Assembly: GCA_031553875.1 (NCBI GenBank) | Contig: JAVBKU010000004.1 | Span: forward strand, 367,139-431,138 | Reading direction: 5' to 3' | Origin: JAVBKU01 sp031553875 | Lineage (GTDB): Bacteria; Bacteroidota; Bacteroidia; Bacteroidales; Rikenellaceae | DNA length: 64,000 nucleotides | Shown here: one piece after another, positions 24,370 to 32,363 of the stretch | Layout: every line of letters begins with the position of its first letter | Position numbering within the stretch: position 1 is the stretch's first letter | Translations under genes and position numbers: made by a program | The notes under the pieces: generated by a model | Database searches by the model: none | What the model was told of the DNA's origin: nothing | What the model saw: only the letters and a program-made list of their open reading frames with translations

Positions 24370-27300
24370 CTATCTTATGTTGGCGGAGAGCAGTTTGCGG
24401 AGCGTCTCTTCGTCCACCTGCTCCTCGCGGCGGGCGGCGTAGTCCCCGAATTGTTCCTCGTCTATCATGCCCACGGCGAAATTACGGGCCTCCTTCGATG
24501 CGAACATCAGCGAGCAGATCGACTCGGGCGGGGTTATCATATATGATTCCGTGAGGCCCATCCCCAGCTCCTCACCCACTCCCAGCAAGTCGAAAAGGTC
24601 TTTCTTGAGCGAATGGTCGGGCACGGAGGGATAACCCACGGCTGGCCTTATACCCTGGTACTCACCGCGCATCAACTCATCCACAGACAACTGGTCGTGG
24701 CGCTCGTAGCCCCAAAGGGTGGTGCGCACGAAACGGTGCAACTCCTCGGCGAAGGCTTCCGCGAGCCTGTCTGCCAATAGTTTGGCCATTATGGCTTTAT
24801 AATCGTCCTTGGCAGCACGGAAACCCGCTACCATCGTATTGAGGCCCATACCTATATTACATACCAGCACGCCTACATAATCCGTGACCCCATTCTCCCC
24901 TTGTGCTATGAAATCGCTCAGACAGAGGTTGAGTCCATCGGAAGCCTGCTGGTTACGCAGCATCGGCAGGCGCACTTCGCTGGGGGTGTTGAATTCCGGG
25001 TCGTAAACGGTGATAACTATATCGTCACCCTCGCTGCGGGCGGGGAAGATACCCGCCATGCCATTGGCGTGCAAGAGTTTACCGTCGATTATCTGCGAGA
25101 GCATCTCCTGCGCGTCGGCGAACAGCTTGCGCGCTTCCTCGCCCTTCTCCGGATCGCCGAATATGTCGGGATAACGCCCCTTGAGACCCCATGCACTGAA
25201 AAAGTAGCTCCAGTTTATGAGGTGAGATATTTCGCGCAGTGAATAATCCCTGAACACTATCCGCCCTATCCTGTGCGGCACGACTATATCCTCAGGGCGG
25301 ACCTTGAAACGCTGTGCGCGGGCCGCGGCGAGGGAGAGATATTGCTTCTGCTCCTCCCTGCGGGCGAATTCCTTTCTTAGAGCCTCCTGTCCGTCTTTCA
25401 ATTCTTTTATAAATGCCTCGCGCTCGGGGGAGAACAGGCGGGCAAGCACGCGCACATTATCCGAGGCGTCCTTCACATGTATCACAGGGCCCGAATACAG
25501 CGGCGCTAACTTCACAGCCGTATGCATATCCGACGTGGTCGCCCCGCCGATAAGCACAGGGGTCGTCAGGCCTTTGACTTCGAGGCCACGTATCACCTTA
25601 GCCATCTCGTCGAGCGAAGGGGTGATCAGTCCGCTCAGGCCCACGACCTCCGCGCCCCATTCCGTCGCTTTGGCCACGATGGCCGAGTCCTCGACCATCA
25701 CGCCCATATCTTCGATCCGGTAGCCGTTACAAGCCAGCACCACCGAAACAATATTCTTACCTATATCGTGTACGTCGCCTTTGACCGTGGCTATCAACAC
25801 CTTTCCCGCCGACGAAGCAGCCCCCTCGAGCCTCTCCTGTTCAATATATGGAGTCAGCACGGAGACGGCCTTTTTCATCACCCTCGCACTCTTGACCACC
25901 TGCGGCAGGAACATCTTACCGCTACCGAACAACTCGCCCACGCGGCCCATACCCTCCATCAGCGGCAACTCTATGACCTTGAGCGGGGAACCATACTCCT
26001 TAAATGCGGCGAGCGTGTCCTCCTCGATAAATTCCGTGATGCCCTTTACCACCGAATGGGCCAGGCGTTCGGCCACATCGGCTTCGCGCCACTGCGGCGC
26101 GGCAGTGCCCTGCGGAGATGCGGACTCCTGCCCCGCGCCGCCCGCGTAGGCGGACAGACGCTCCGTGGCGTCGCGGCGGCGATTGAGAACAAGGTCCTCG
26201 GCAAGCTCCACCAACTCTTCAGGCAGGTCGCTGTAAACACGTAACATAGACGGATTTACAATACCCATATCCATTCCGGCCTTAACGGCATGGTAGAGGA
26301 ACACCGTATGCATCGCCTCCCTCACGGGGTTGTTACCCCTGAATGAGAACGACAGGTTGCTCACCCCGCCGCTCACCTTGGCGTGAGGGCAATTTTCCTT
26401 TATCCAACTGCAGGCGCGGATAAAATCGATGCCGTAGTTGTCGTGTTCTTCGATACCCGTGCCCACGGCCAGCACGTTGGGATCAAAGATTATATCCTCG
26501 GGGGCGAATCCGTTGTCCGTAAGCAATTTATACGCCCGTCCGGCGACTTCCGCCTTGCGCTCGAAAGTATCGGCCTGCCCCTTTTCGTCGAACAGCATCA
26601 CCACCGCAGCGGCGCCATAACGGCGCAACAACGACGCCTTGCGCAGGAACGCCTCCTCACCCTCCTTGAGAGAGATGGAGTTGACCACGCACTTACCCTG
26701 CACGCATTTCAGCCCCTCCTCGAGCACGTCCCACTTCGAGGAGTCTATCATAAACGGCACACGGGCTATATCCGGCTCGCTCATGGCGAGATTCAGGAAC
26801 TCCCTCATCGCCTTTTCGCCGTCGATAAGCCCGTCGTCCATACACACGTCGACGATCTGCGCGCCGCCCTCCACCTGCTCTCTGGCCACGGCAAGGGCGT
26901 CTTCGTAACGCTCCTCGCGTATCATCTTGGCGAATTTGGCGCTACCGGCCACATTGGTGCGTTCGCCGATATTGACGAAGTTGAGCGTGGGGGTTATCCT
27001 CATCTGCTCCAAGCCGGATAGCGAAGTAACGTGCGACGGCACAGGAACGGGGCGCGGTTTATACTTGGCCGCCACTCTCGAAATGGCCCCTATATGTACG
27101 GGCGTGGTACCGCAACAGCCGCCCACGATATTCAGCAAACCCTCTTGCAGGTAGGCTTCGAGCACCTCGGCCATCATCTGCGGCGTCTCGTCATACCCGC
27201 CGAAAGCATTGGGAAGGCCCGCGTTGGGATGGGCCGACACGGCGCACTCGGCGACATCGGCCAGGCGCTTTATATACGGCCCCATCTGCTCGGCCCCGAA

Positions 27301-28038
27301 GCCGCAATTAAGGCCTACGGCGATCACGAAATCACGTTTTACAGATGTATAGAACGCTTCCACGGTCTGGCCTGAGAGGGTACGGCCGCTGGCATCGGTC
27401 AGCGTCCCCGACACTATCACAGGGATCTTTACTCCACGCTCCTCGCACAGTTCGTCAATGGCGCACAGGGCGGCCTTGGCATTCAAGGTATCGAACACTG
27501 TTTCCACAAGGAATACATCTACTCCGCCGTCGGCCAATCCTTTGGCCTGTACATAGTAAGCATCCTTCAATTCATCAAAAGATACAGCTCTAAAACCGGG
27601 GTTGTTCACATCCGGCGATATGGAGGCAGTACGATTGGTAGGGCCTATCGATCCCGCCACAAAGCGCGGCTTAGAAGGGTTTTTAAGGGTGAACTCATCG
27701 GCTACGGCACGGGCCAGGTCAGCCCCCTCGCGGTTGATCTCGTAAACATGATCTTCGAGGGCGTAATCGGCCAGAGAAATGGCGGTGGAGTTGAAGGTAT
27801 CAGTGGAAATTATGTCGGCTCCGGCCAATAGGTAGGCCTCGTGTATGCGACGGATAATATCGGGGCGGGTCAACACCAGCAGGTCGTTGCACCCCTTGAG
27901 CAGAACGCTCCACCCTGTAAACCGCTCACCCCTGAAATCCTCCTCGGTAAGCCCATACCCCTGCACCATGGTACCGAGGCCCCCATCGAGCACCAATACC
28001 CTATCCCCAAGCTCCTTATATATCGAAAATTTAAGCAT
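24370..28038 (-). CDS. metH: Cobalamin-dependent methionine synthase
   Basis: The full-length 1222-residue, four-module enzyme that transfers a methyl group from 5-methyl-THF to homocysteine via B12. Modules in order: homocysteine domain (about 1-325, zinc cysteines in VGLNCGFG and GGCCGTTP), folate-binding domain (about 340-620, NIGERTNVAGS), cobalamin cap and binding domains (about 650-900, with GDVHDIGKN and His757 as the cobalt ligand), and the SAM-binding reactivation domain (about 920-1222). A Gly/Ala/Gln-rich insertion follows the first helices of the cap. Three bases separate it from the upstream cyclotransferase gene, so it shares that promoter. No cobalamin riboswitch is seen upstream. 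Confidence 0.97.
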   Translation of the reverse strand: MLKFSIYKELGDRVLVLDGGLGTMVQGYGLTEEDFRGERFTGWSVLLKGCNDLLVLTRPDIIRRIHEAYLLAGADIISTDTFNSTAISLADYALEDHVYEINREGADLARAVADEFTLKNPSKPRFVAGSIGPTNRTASISPDVNNPGFRAVSFDELKDAYYVQAKGLADGGVDVFLVETVFDTLNAKAALCAIDELCEERGVKIPVIVSGTLTDASGRTLSGQTVEAFYTSVKRDFVIAVGLNCGFGAEQMGPYIKRLADVAECAVSAHPNAGLPNAFGGYDETPQMMAEVLEAYLQEGLLNIVGGCCGTTPVHIGAISRVAAKYKPRPVPVPSHVTSLSGLEQMRITPTLNFVNIGERTNVAGSAKFAKMIREERYEDALAVAREQVEGGAQIVDVCMDDGLIDGEKAMREFLNLAMSEPDIARVPFMIDSSKWDVLEEGLKCVQGKCVVNSISLKEGEEAFLRKASLLRRYGAAAVVMLFDEKGQADTFERKAEVAGRAYKLLTDNGFAPEDIIFDPNVLAVGTGIEEHDNYGIDFIRACSWIKENCPHAKVSGGVSNLSFSFRGNNPVREAMHTVFLYHAVKAGMDMGIVNPSMLRVYSDLPEELVELAEDLVLNRRRDATERLSAYAGGAGQESASPQGTAAPQWREADVAERLAHSVVKGITEFIEEDTLAAFKEYGSPLKVIELPLMEGMGRVGELFGSGKMFLPQVVKSARVMKKAVSVLTPYIEQERLEGAASSAGKVLIATVKGDVHDIGKNIVSVVLACNGYRIEDMGVMVEDSAIVAKATEWGAEVVGLSGLITPSLDEMAKVIRGLEVKGLTTPVLIGGATTSDMHTAVKLAPLYSGPVIHVKDASDNVRVLARLFSPEREAFIKELKDGQEALRKEFARREEQKQYLSLAAARAQRFKVRPEDIVVPHRIGRIVFRDYSLREISHLINWSYFFSAWGLKGRYPDIFGDPEKGEEARKLFADAQEMLSQIIDGKLLHANGMAGIFPARSEGDDIVITVYDPEFNTPSEVRLPMLRNQQASDGLNLCLSDFIAQGENGVTDYVGVLVCNIGMGLNTMVAGFRAAKDDYKAIMAKLLADRLAEAFAEELHRFVRTTLWGYERHDQLSVDELMRGEYQGIRPAVGYPSVPDHSLKKDLFDLLGVGEELGMGLTESYMITPPESICSLMFASKEARNFAVGMIDEEQFGDYAARREEQVDEETLRKLLSANIR

Positions 28039-28041
28039 CCG

Positions 28042-28935
28042 CTACGGCTTCTTAACAAGCTCTATTTCAAACAGTTTATTCCAATTTTTACCCGTAACGA
28101 ATATGCGCCCCGTGGCCGGATCGTATGCGATTCCGTTAAGCACGTCGGTATCTGGCAGTTTATCGTCGAGGGTCAACAGGCCTGAAAGGTCTATAACCCC
28201 CGTCACCACCCCACTTCCGGGATCGATCCTCACTACCCTGTCGGTGGTATAAACATTGGCCCATATCTCGCCGTTAACCCATTCGAGCTCATTGAGATAC
28301 TCCACCGGCAAATCGCCAATAACGACGTTTATGGTACGTTTCTTCTTCAATGCCACAGGGTCTATCACATGTATTCGGTTCGACCCGTCGCTCATATACA
28401 GTTCTCCATCGTGCTCGGTAAGCCCCCAGCCCTCGCCGTTATATGTGAACTCCTCCAACAGATTGAAACTCACGGCGTCATATATAAACCCGCGGCCTTC
28501 CTGCCATGTGATCTGGTATATTTTGCCGTCGTAGAGGGCTATGCCTTCGGCAAAATATCCGTCATCTAACTTTATGGAATTAACAGCATTACCGGTACTC
28601 ACATCGACTTTTAGCAGAGATGATTTGCCGTAAAGACCTGTACTTTCATATAGATAGCCGTCATGCCAAAACAAACCCTGGGTGTACGACTTGCGGTCGT
28701 GCGGATATGTCCCGACGATCTTATAAGTATAATGCAAGGGGGTGATACCCGTAGGAACTACAGGCGTAGCCGCACCCGGCGTTTCGAGCTCCAGAAACCT
28801 TATCTGCACCTCTTCCTGCGGAGGGGTGTAGGTGGTACTTCTACTGCCGGGTCCGCCGCCGCACGAGGCCAATGCCGACGCCAGCGCCAATATCACGGTG
28901 ATCCTTAGGTTTAACACCCTATTAAAATTAGCCAT
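28042..28935 (-). CDS. Glutaminyl-peptide cyclotransferase family lipoprotein
   Basis: A 297-residue protein of the glutamine cyclotransferase family (five-bladed beta-propeller), which forms N-terminal pyroglutamate on peptides. Family blocks include YPHDRKSYTQGLFWHDGYLYESTG, seen as a run near 90-115, and ILNGIAYDP-like VLNGIAYDPATGRIFVTGK near the end. A lipobox (LASC) follows a signal peptide, so it is envelope-anchored. The start MANFNRVLNL at 28935 is preferred because the -7 box ends seven bases before it; a longer in-frame start would lie upstream of the promoter. It is the first gene of an operon with metH and metF, an unexpected pairing. Confidence 0.85.
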   Translation of the reverse strand: MANFNRVLNLRITVILALASALASCGGGPGSRSTTYTPPQEEVQIRFLELETPGAATPVVPTGITPLHYTYKIVGTYPHDRKSYTQGLFWHDGYLYESTGLYGKSSLLKVDVSTGNAVNSIKLDDGYFAEGIALYDGKIYQITWQEGRGFIYDAVSFNLLEEFTYNGEGWGLTEHDGELYMSDGSNRIHVIDPVALKKKRTINVVIGDLPVEYLNELEWVNGEIWANVYTTDRVVRIDPGSGVVTGVIDLSGLLTLDDKLPDTDVLNGIAYDPATGRIFVTGKNWNKLFEIELVKKP

Positions 28936-28942
28936 AATGTCA

Positions 28943-28950
28943 CAAAGGTA
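28943..28950 (-). promoter_or_regulatory. -7 box for the cyclotransferase-metH-metF operon
   Basis: On the minus strand TACCTTTG ends seven bases before the ATG at 28935, implying a nearly leaderless transcript. It is back to back with the serS box. Confidence 0.7.
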
Positions 28951-28961
28951 GGAAAAATTAG

Positions 28962-28969
28962 TATCTTTG
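28962..28969 (+). promoter_or_regulatory. -7 box for serS
   Basis: TATCTTTG matches TAnnTTTG and lies 62 bases before the serS ATG. A -33 TTTG at the usual spacing is not clear. Confidence 0.65.
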
Positions 28970-29031
28970 CGCAACAGCGGAACACAGTTTTAAGCCGCTA
29001 CAAGCACGTAAATTCTGAATTTCAAACATAT

Positions 29032-30303
29032 ATGCTTACACTAAAACAGATCCGCGACGACAAACAGCAGACTATTGAACGCCTAAACGTCAAGGGATTC
29101 GACGCCGCCCCCGTCATTGAAAAGATTGAAGCTATCGACGATCGTCGCCGCGCCCTCCAGGGCGATCTCGACGCTAACTTGGCCGAACAGAACAACATAG
29201 CCAAAGAAATAGGCATGCTCTTCAAGCAGGGCAAGAAGGACGAGGCCGAGCAGGCCAAGTCGCGCACAGCCGCCCTCAAGGAGACGTCCAAAAAGCTCGA
29301 AGACTCGCTCCGCGAAGCCGAAGCAGGATTGAACGAACTGGTGGTACTGTTGCCCAACCTGCCCTCACCCCTCGTTCCCAAAGGCCACACGGCAGAGGAC
29401 AACGTCGTGGTGCGCAGTGGTGGCGAAACGCCCAAGCTCTCCGAAGGTTCACAACCTCACTGGGAGTTGGCCTCGAAATACGATATCATCGACTTCGAAC
29501 TGGGCACCAAGCTCACCGGAGCGGGATTCCCGGTATACAAAGGCAAGGGTGCGGCCCTTCAGCGTGCGCTGATAACGTTCTTCCTCGACTGCAATATAGA
29601 AGCGGGATACACCGAATGTATGCCTCCGCTGATGGTCAACGAGGCTTCGGGCTTCGGCACAGGCCAGCTCCCTGACAAGGAGGGCCAGATGTACCACGCC
29701 ACACTCGACAACTTCTACCTGATACCGACGGCAGAAGTGCCCGTGACAAATATTTTCCGCGATACTATCGTCAATGCGTCGGATTTCCCGATCAAGATGA
29801 CCGCCTATACGCCATGTTTCCGCCGCGAGGCCGGATCCTACGGCAAGGACGTGAGGGGGCTCAACCGCCTCCATCAGTTCGACAAGGTGGAGATCGTGCA
29901 GATACAGCACCCCGACAACTCTTACGAGGCGTTGGACGGCATGGTGGCCCATGTGGAAGGTATCGTTAAGAAGCTGGGGCTGCCCTACCGCATACTCCGC
30001 CTCTGCGGCGGCGATATGAGCTTCACCTCGGCGCTGACCTACGACTTCGAGGTCTATTCGGCTGCCCAGGGCCGCTGGTTGGAGGTGTCAAGCGTGTCTA
30101 ACTTCGAATCGTTCCAGGCCAACAGGCTCAAACTGCGTTTCCGCGACGAGAACAAGAAGACACAGCTGGCTCACACGCTCAACGGCAGTTCGCTGGCCCT
30201 GCCACGCATACTTGCAGCCCTGCTCGAGAACAACCAGACTCCGGAAGGCATACGTATTCCCGAGGCGCTTGTCCCCTACACCCGTTTCGACATTATAAAA
30301 TAG
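29032..30303 (+). CDS. serS: Seryl-tRNA synthetase
   Basis: A 423-residue class II synthetase. The first about 110 residues are the antiparallel helical arm that grips the long variable loop of tRNA-Ser, followed by the catalytic domain with motif 2 (TPCFRREAGSYGKDVRGLNRLHQFDKVE region) and motif 3 (LNGSSLALPRILAALLENNQ). Length and order are normal. It stands alone, with its own promoter divergent from the metH operon. Confidence 0.97.
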   Translation: MLTLKQIRDDKQQTIERLNVKGFDAAPVIEKIEAIDDRRRALQGDLDANLAEQNNIAKEIGMLFKQGKKDEAEQAKSRTAALKETSKKLEDSLREAEAGLNELVVLLPNLPSPLVPKGHTAEDNVVVRSGGETPKLSEGSQPHWELASKYDIIDFELGTKLTGAGFPVYKGKGAALQRALITFFLDCNIEAGYTECMPPLMVNEASGFGTGQLPDKEGQMYHATLDNFYLIPTAEVPVTNIFRDTIVNASDFPIKMTAYTPCFRREAGSYGKDVRGLNRLHQFDKVEIVQIQHPDNSYEALDGMVAHVEGIVKKLGLPYRILRLCGGDMSFTSALTYDFEVYSAAQGRWLEVSSVSNFESFQANRLKLRFRDENKKTQLAHTLNGSSLALPRILAALLENNQTPEGIRIPEALVPYTRFDIIK

Positions 30304-30424
30304 AGTGAATTTCGCGCATCGTCGGGATCGCTCTTAAACGCAGACGTTTATGGGTATTTTCGTACTTCAGCGCAAACGGGCCGAGGCGACCAAAGTCGCC
30401 CGTTCTGAATTATTCTTATACGAT

Positions 30425-31348
30425 ATGACAAGGATAGTAATATCCGGCATAGGCGGCGTAGGAGGTTACTACGGCGGTATGCTGGCGGCAAAGTACCACA
30501 ACTCGCCCAATGTGGAGGTGTGTTTTATCTCGCGCGGCGAGAACCTCAGGAAAATAGTAGAATCGGGCCTCAGGCTGGAAACAACCAAGGGCGATCTCAT
30601 AGCCCGTCCGGCTAAAATTTCCGACGATCCCTCCAATGTAGGCATGGCCGACCTGCTTATAGTGGCCACCAAGAGCTACGACCTCGAAGAAAATATGCGC
30701 CAATTACGCCCATGTATAGGGCCATCGACGATAATAATGTCGCTGCTCAACGGCGTTGACAACCTCGAAAGGATCAAGGCCATATACCCCGAAAATGAAG
30801 TGTGGGGCGGCGTGGTATTTATCGTAACGCGCCTTGCGGAGCCGGGCTTAATACGCGAAACTGGGAATGTGGCGCGCCTGAAGTTCGGCACTCCCCGCGG
30901 CATCACCGATGAGCAGAGGAAGTTCAACGATATTTTTCGCGGTGCGGGTATAGATTCCGAAATGTCGGACGATATAGAGTCGGTGCTATGGGAAAAATTT
31001 GTCTGGATATCGGCGGCGGCCACCGCCACGTCATATTTCGATCATTCGCTGGGCCGCATCCTTGAAAACCCGGAAGAAAAACAGGCTCTCGAAAACCTGC
31101 TTTCCGAGATCATGGCGCTGGCCAAGGCCAAGAAGGTCAGACTACCCGAGAATATCCTCGAAACCACACGCAAGAGCATGGTCGTACTCCCCTACGACAC
31201 GACCACATCTATGCACAGTGATTATATGGCTGGCAAGAATACCGAGGTGGAATCTCTCACCGGAGTACCCGTAAGGCTCGGCGACAAGCTGGGCGTCGAC
31301 ACTCCTACTTATGATATGATGTATAATGGATTGAAACAGAGGAGGTAG
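30425..31348 (+). CDS. Ketopantoate reductase family protein (PanE/ApbA)
   Basis: A 307-residue NADPH-binding enzyme beginning MTRIVISGIGGVGGYYGG, a Rossmann GxGxxG start. The C-terminal half has the family block SMHSDYMAGKNTEVESLTG and a conserved lysine in VLWEKFVWISAAAT. The usual reaction is reduction of 2-dehydropantoate to pantoate in coenzyme A synthesis, but Bacteroidota often carry several paralogues with other 2-keto acid substrates, so the symbol is left blank. The start at 30425 is chosen because the Rossmann fold begins there; the extra 25 residues from 30350 show no homology-like pattern. Confidence 0.82.
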   Translation: MTRIVISGIGGVGGYYGGMLAAKYHNSPNVEVCFISRGENLRKIVESGLRLETTKGDLIARPAKISDDPSNVGMADLLIVATKSYDLEENMRQLRPCIGPSTIIMSLLNGVDNLERIKAIYPENEVWGGVVFIVTRLAEPGLIRETGNVARLKFGTPRGITDEQRKFNDIFRGAGIDSEMSDDIESVLWEKFVWISAAATATSYFDHSLGRILENPEEKQALENLLSEIMALAKAKKVRLPENILETTRKSMVVLPYDTTTSMHSDYMAGKNTEVESLTGVPVRLGDKLGVDTPTYDMMYNGLKQRR

Positions 31349-31369
31349 AACACTGTGGCATGAATAAGG

Positions 31370-31403
31370 GGCGGCCTGCGTAAATACGCAGGCCGCCTTT
31401 ATT
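31370..31403 (+). terminator. Terminator after the ketopantoate reductase gene
   Basis: Perfect 11-bp stem GGCGGCCTGCG with CGCAGGCCGCC (31370-31380 and 31387-31397), six-base loop, then TTTATTTG. Confidence 0.9.
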
Positions 31404-31483
31404 TGTCGCCGACCGCCGGGCGAGGCGCATAGCATCTGGGCGGCGGCAGTGCCTGTTGGTACGAGGATGTAGCCAGCTATAAC

Positions 31484-31518
31484 AATTAAAATGGGCCAGA
31501 GTATTTTCTCCGGCCCAC
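31484..31518 (-). terminator. Terminator of the hydrolase/radical SAM/dehydrogenase operon
   Basis: TGGGCC near 31492 pairs with GGCCCA ending at 31517, extended by GAG/CTC after one mismatch. On the minus strand TTTTAATTGTT follows. Confidence 0.7.
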
Positions 31519-31538
31519 ATTCATATATTATACCATCC

Positions 31539-32351
31539 CTATTTAAACGGCGAATCCGGCTCCTTGGCCATATGGTTATAGAACATCTTGTCGAGAAACG
31601 ACGGGCATAGTTTCTTGATAAACGCCGTGGCACGGCCGTTGAACTCCATAAGCAACAACCTCTTGCGACGGCTTATGCCCTTAGCGATACGCGAGGCCAC
31701 CTCTTCGGCGGTCATCATCTTGCCTTCGTCGCGCGGCGACTCTCCCTGCGACGAACCGTCGGCGGTAAGTGCCGACAAGCGCACGTTGGAGGCCGTAAAA
31801 CCTGGAGCGGCGATCATCACATGCACACCCTTACGCAAATTTTCGATACGGATGGTCTCGAGGAATCCGTGCATGGCATACTTGGAGGCTGAGTAACCTG
31901 TCCGTCCCGGCAAACCATGCAGCCCCGCAACCGACGAAATGCCCACGATAGATCCGCGCGACTTCTGTATATACGGCAGGGCATACTTGACACAGTTGGC
32001 CGTACCCCAAAAATTAACATCCATCAGCTTGTGAAGTACACTCAGGTCGGCATCGTCGAACAGCGCGCGCATAGACAGTCCGGCATTACATATCAACACA
32101 TCTATGCCGCCGAACACGGCCACCGTATTATCTATAAACACCTCACAATCCGCCTCTTTAGCCACGTCGGCAACACTGCTCATCGCCTCATAACCCTTAC
32201 CGCGCAAATCGTCGACTATCCCCTGGAGAGCTTCTTCATTACGTGCGCATAGGGCCACCTTAGCCCCTCGTGAGGCAAACTCATAGGCCAACGCCTTACC
32301 GATACCCGACGAGGCTCCCGTGATAGCCACTACCTTACCTTTGAAATCCAT
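31539..32351 (-). CDS. Short-chain dehydrogenase/reductase
   Basis: A 270-residue classical SDR. The N-terminus KVVAITGASSGIGKALAYEFASRG is the NAD(P)-binding TGxxxGIG motif, and YSASKYAMHGF carries the catalytic Tyr and Lys. The C-terminal about 40 residues are basic and aromatic-rich (RRKRLLLMEFNGRATAFIKKLCPSF), as in SDRs that act on lipid-like substrates, but the substrate is not known. It lies 12 bases after the radical SAM gene and is the last gene of a three-gene leftward operon. Confidence 0.85.
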   Translation of the reverse strand: MDFKGKVVAITGASSGIGKALAYEFASRGAKVALCARNEEALQGIVDDLRGKGYEAMSSVADVAKEADCEVFIDNTVAVFGGIDVLICNAGLSMRALFDDADLSVLHKLMDVNFWGTANCVKYALPYIQKSRGSIVGISSVAGLHGLPGRTGYSASKYAMHGFLETIRIENLRKGVHVMIAAPGFTASNVRLSALTADGSSQGESPRDEGKMMTAEEVASRIAKGISRRKRLLLMEFNGRATAFIKKLCPSFLDKMFYNHMAKEPDSPFK

Positions 32352-32363
32352 ATATCCTAATAT

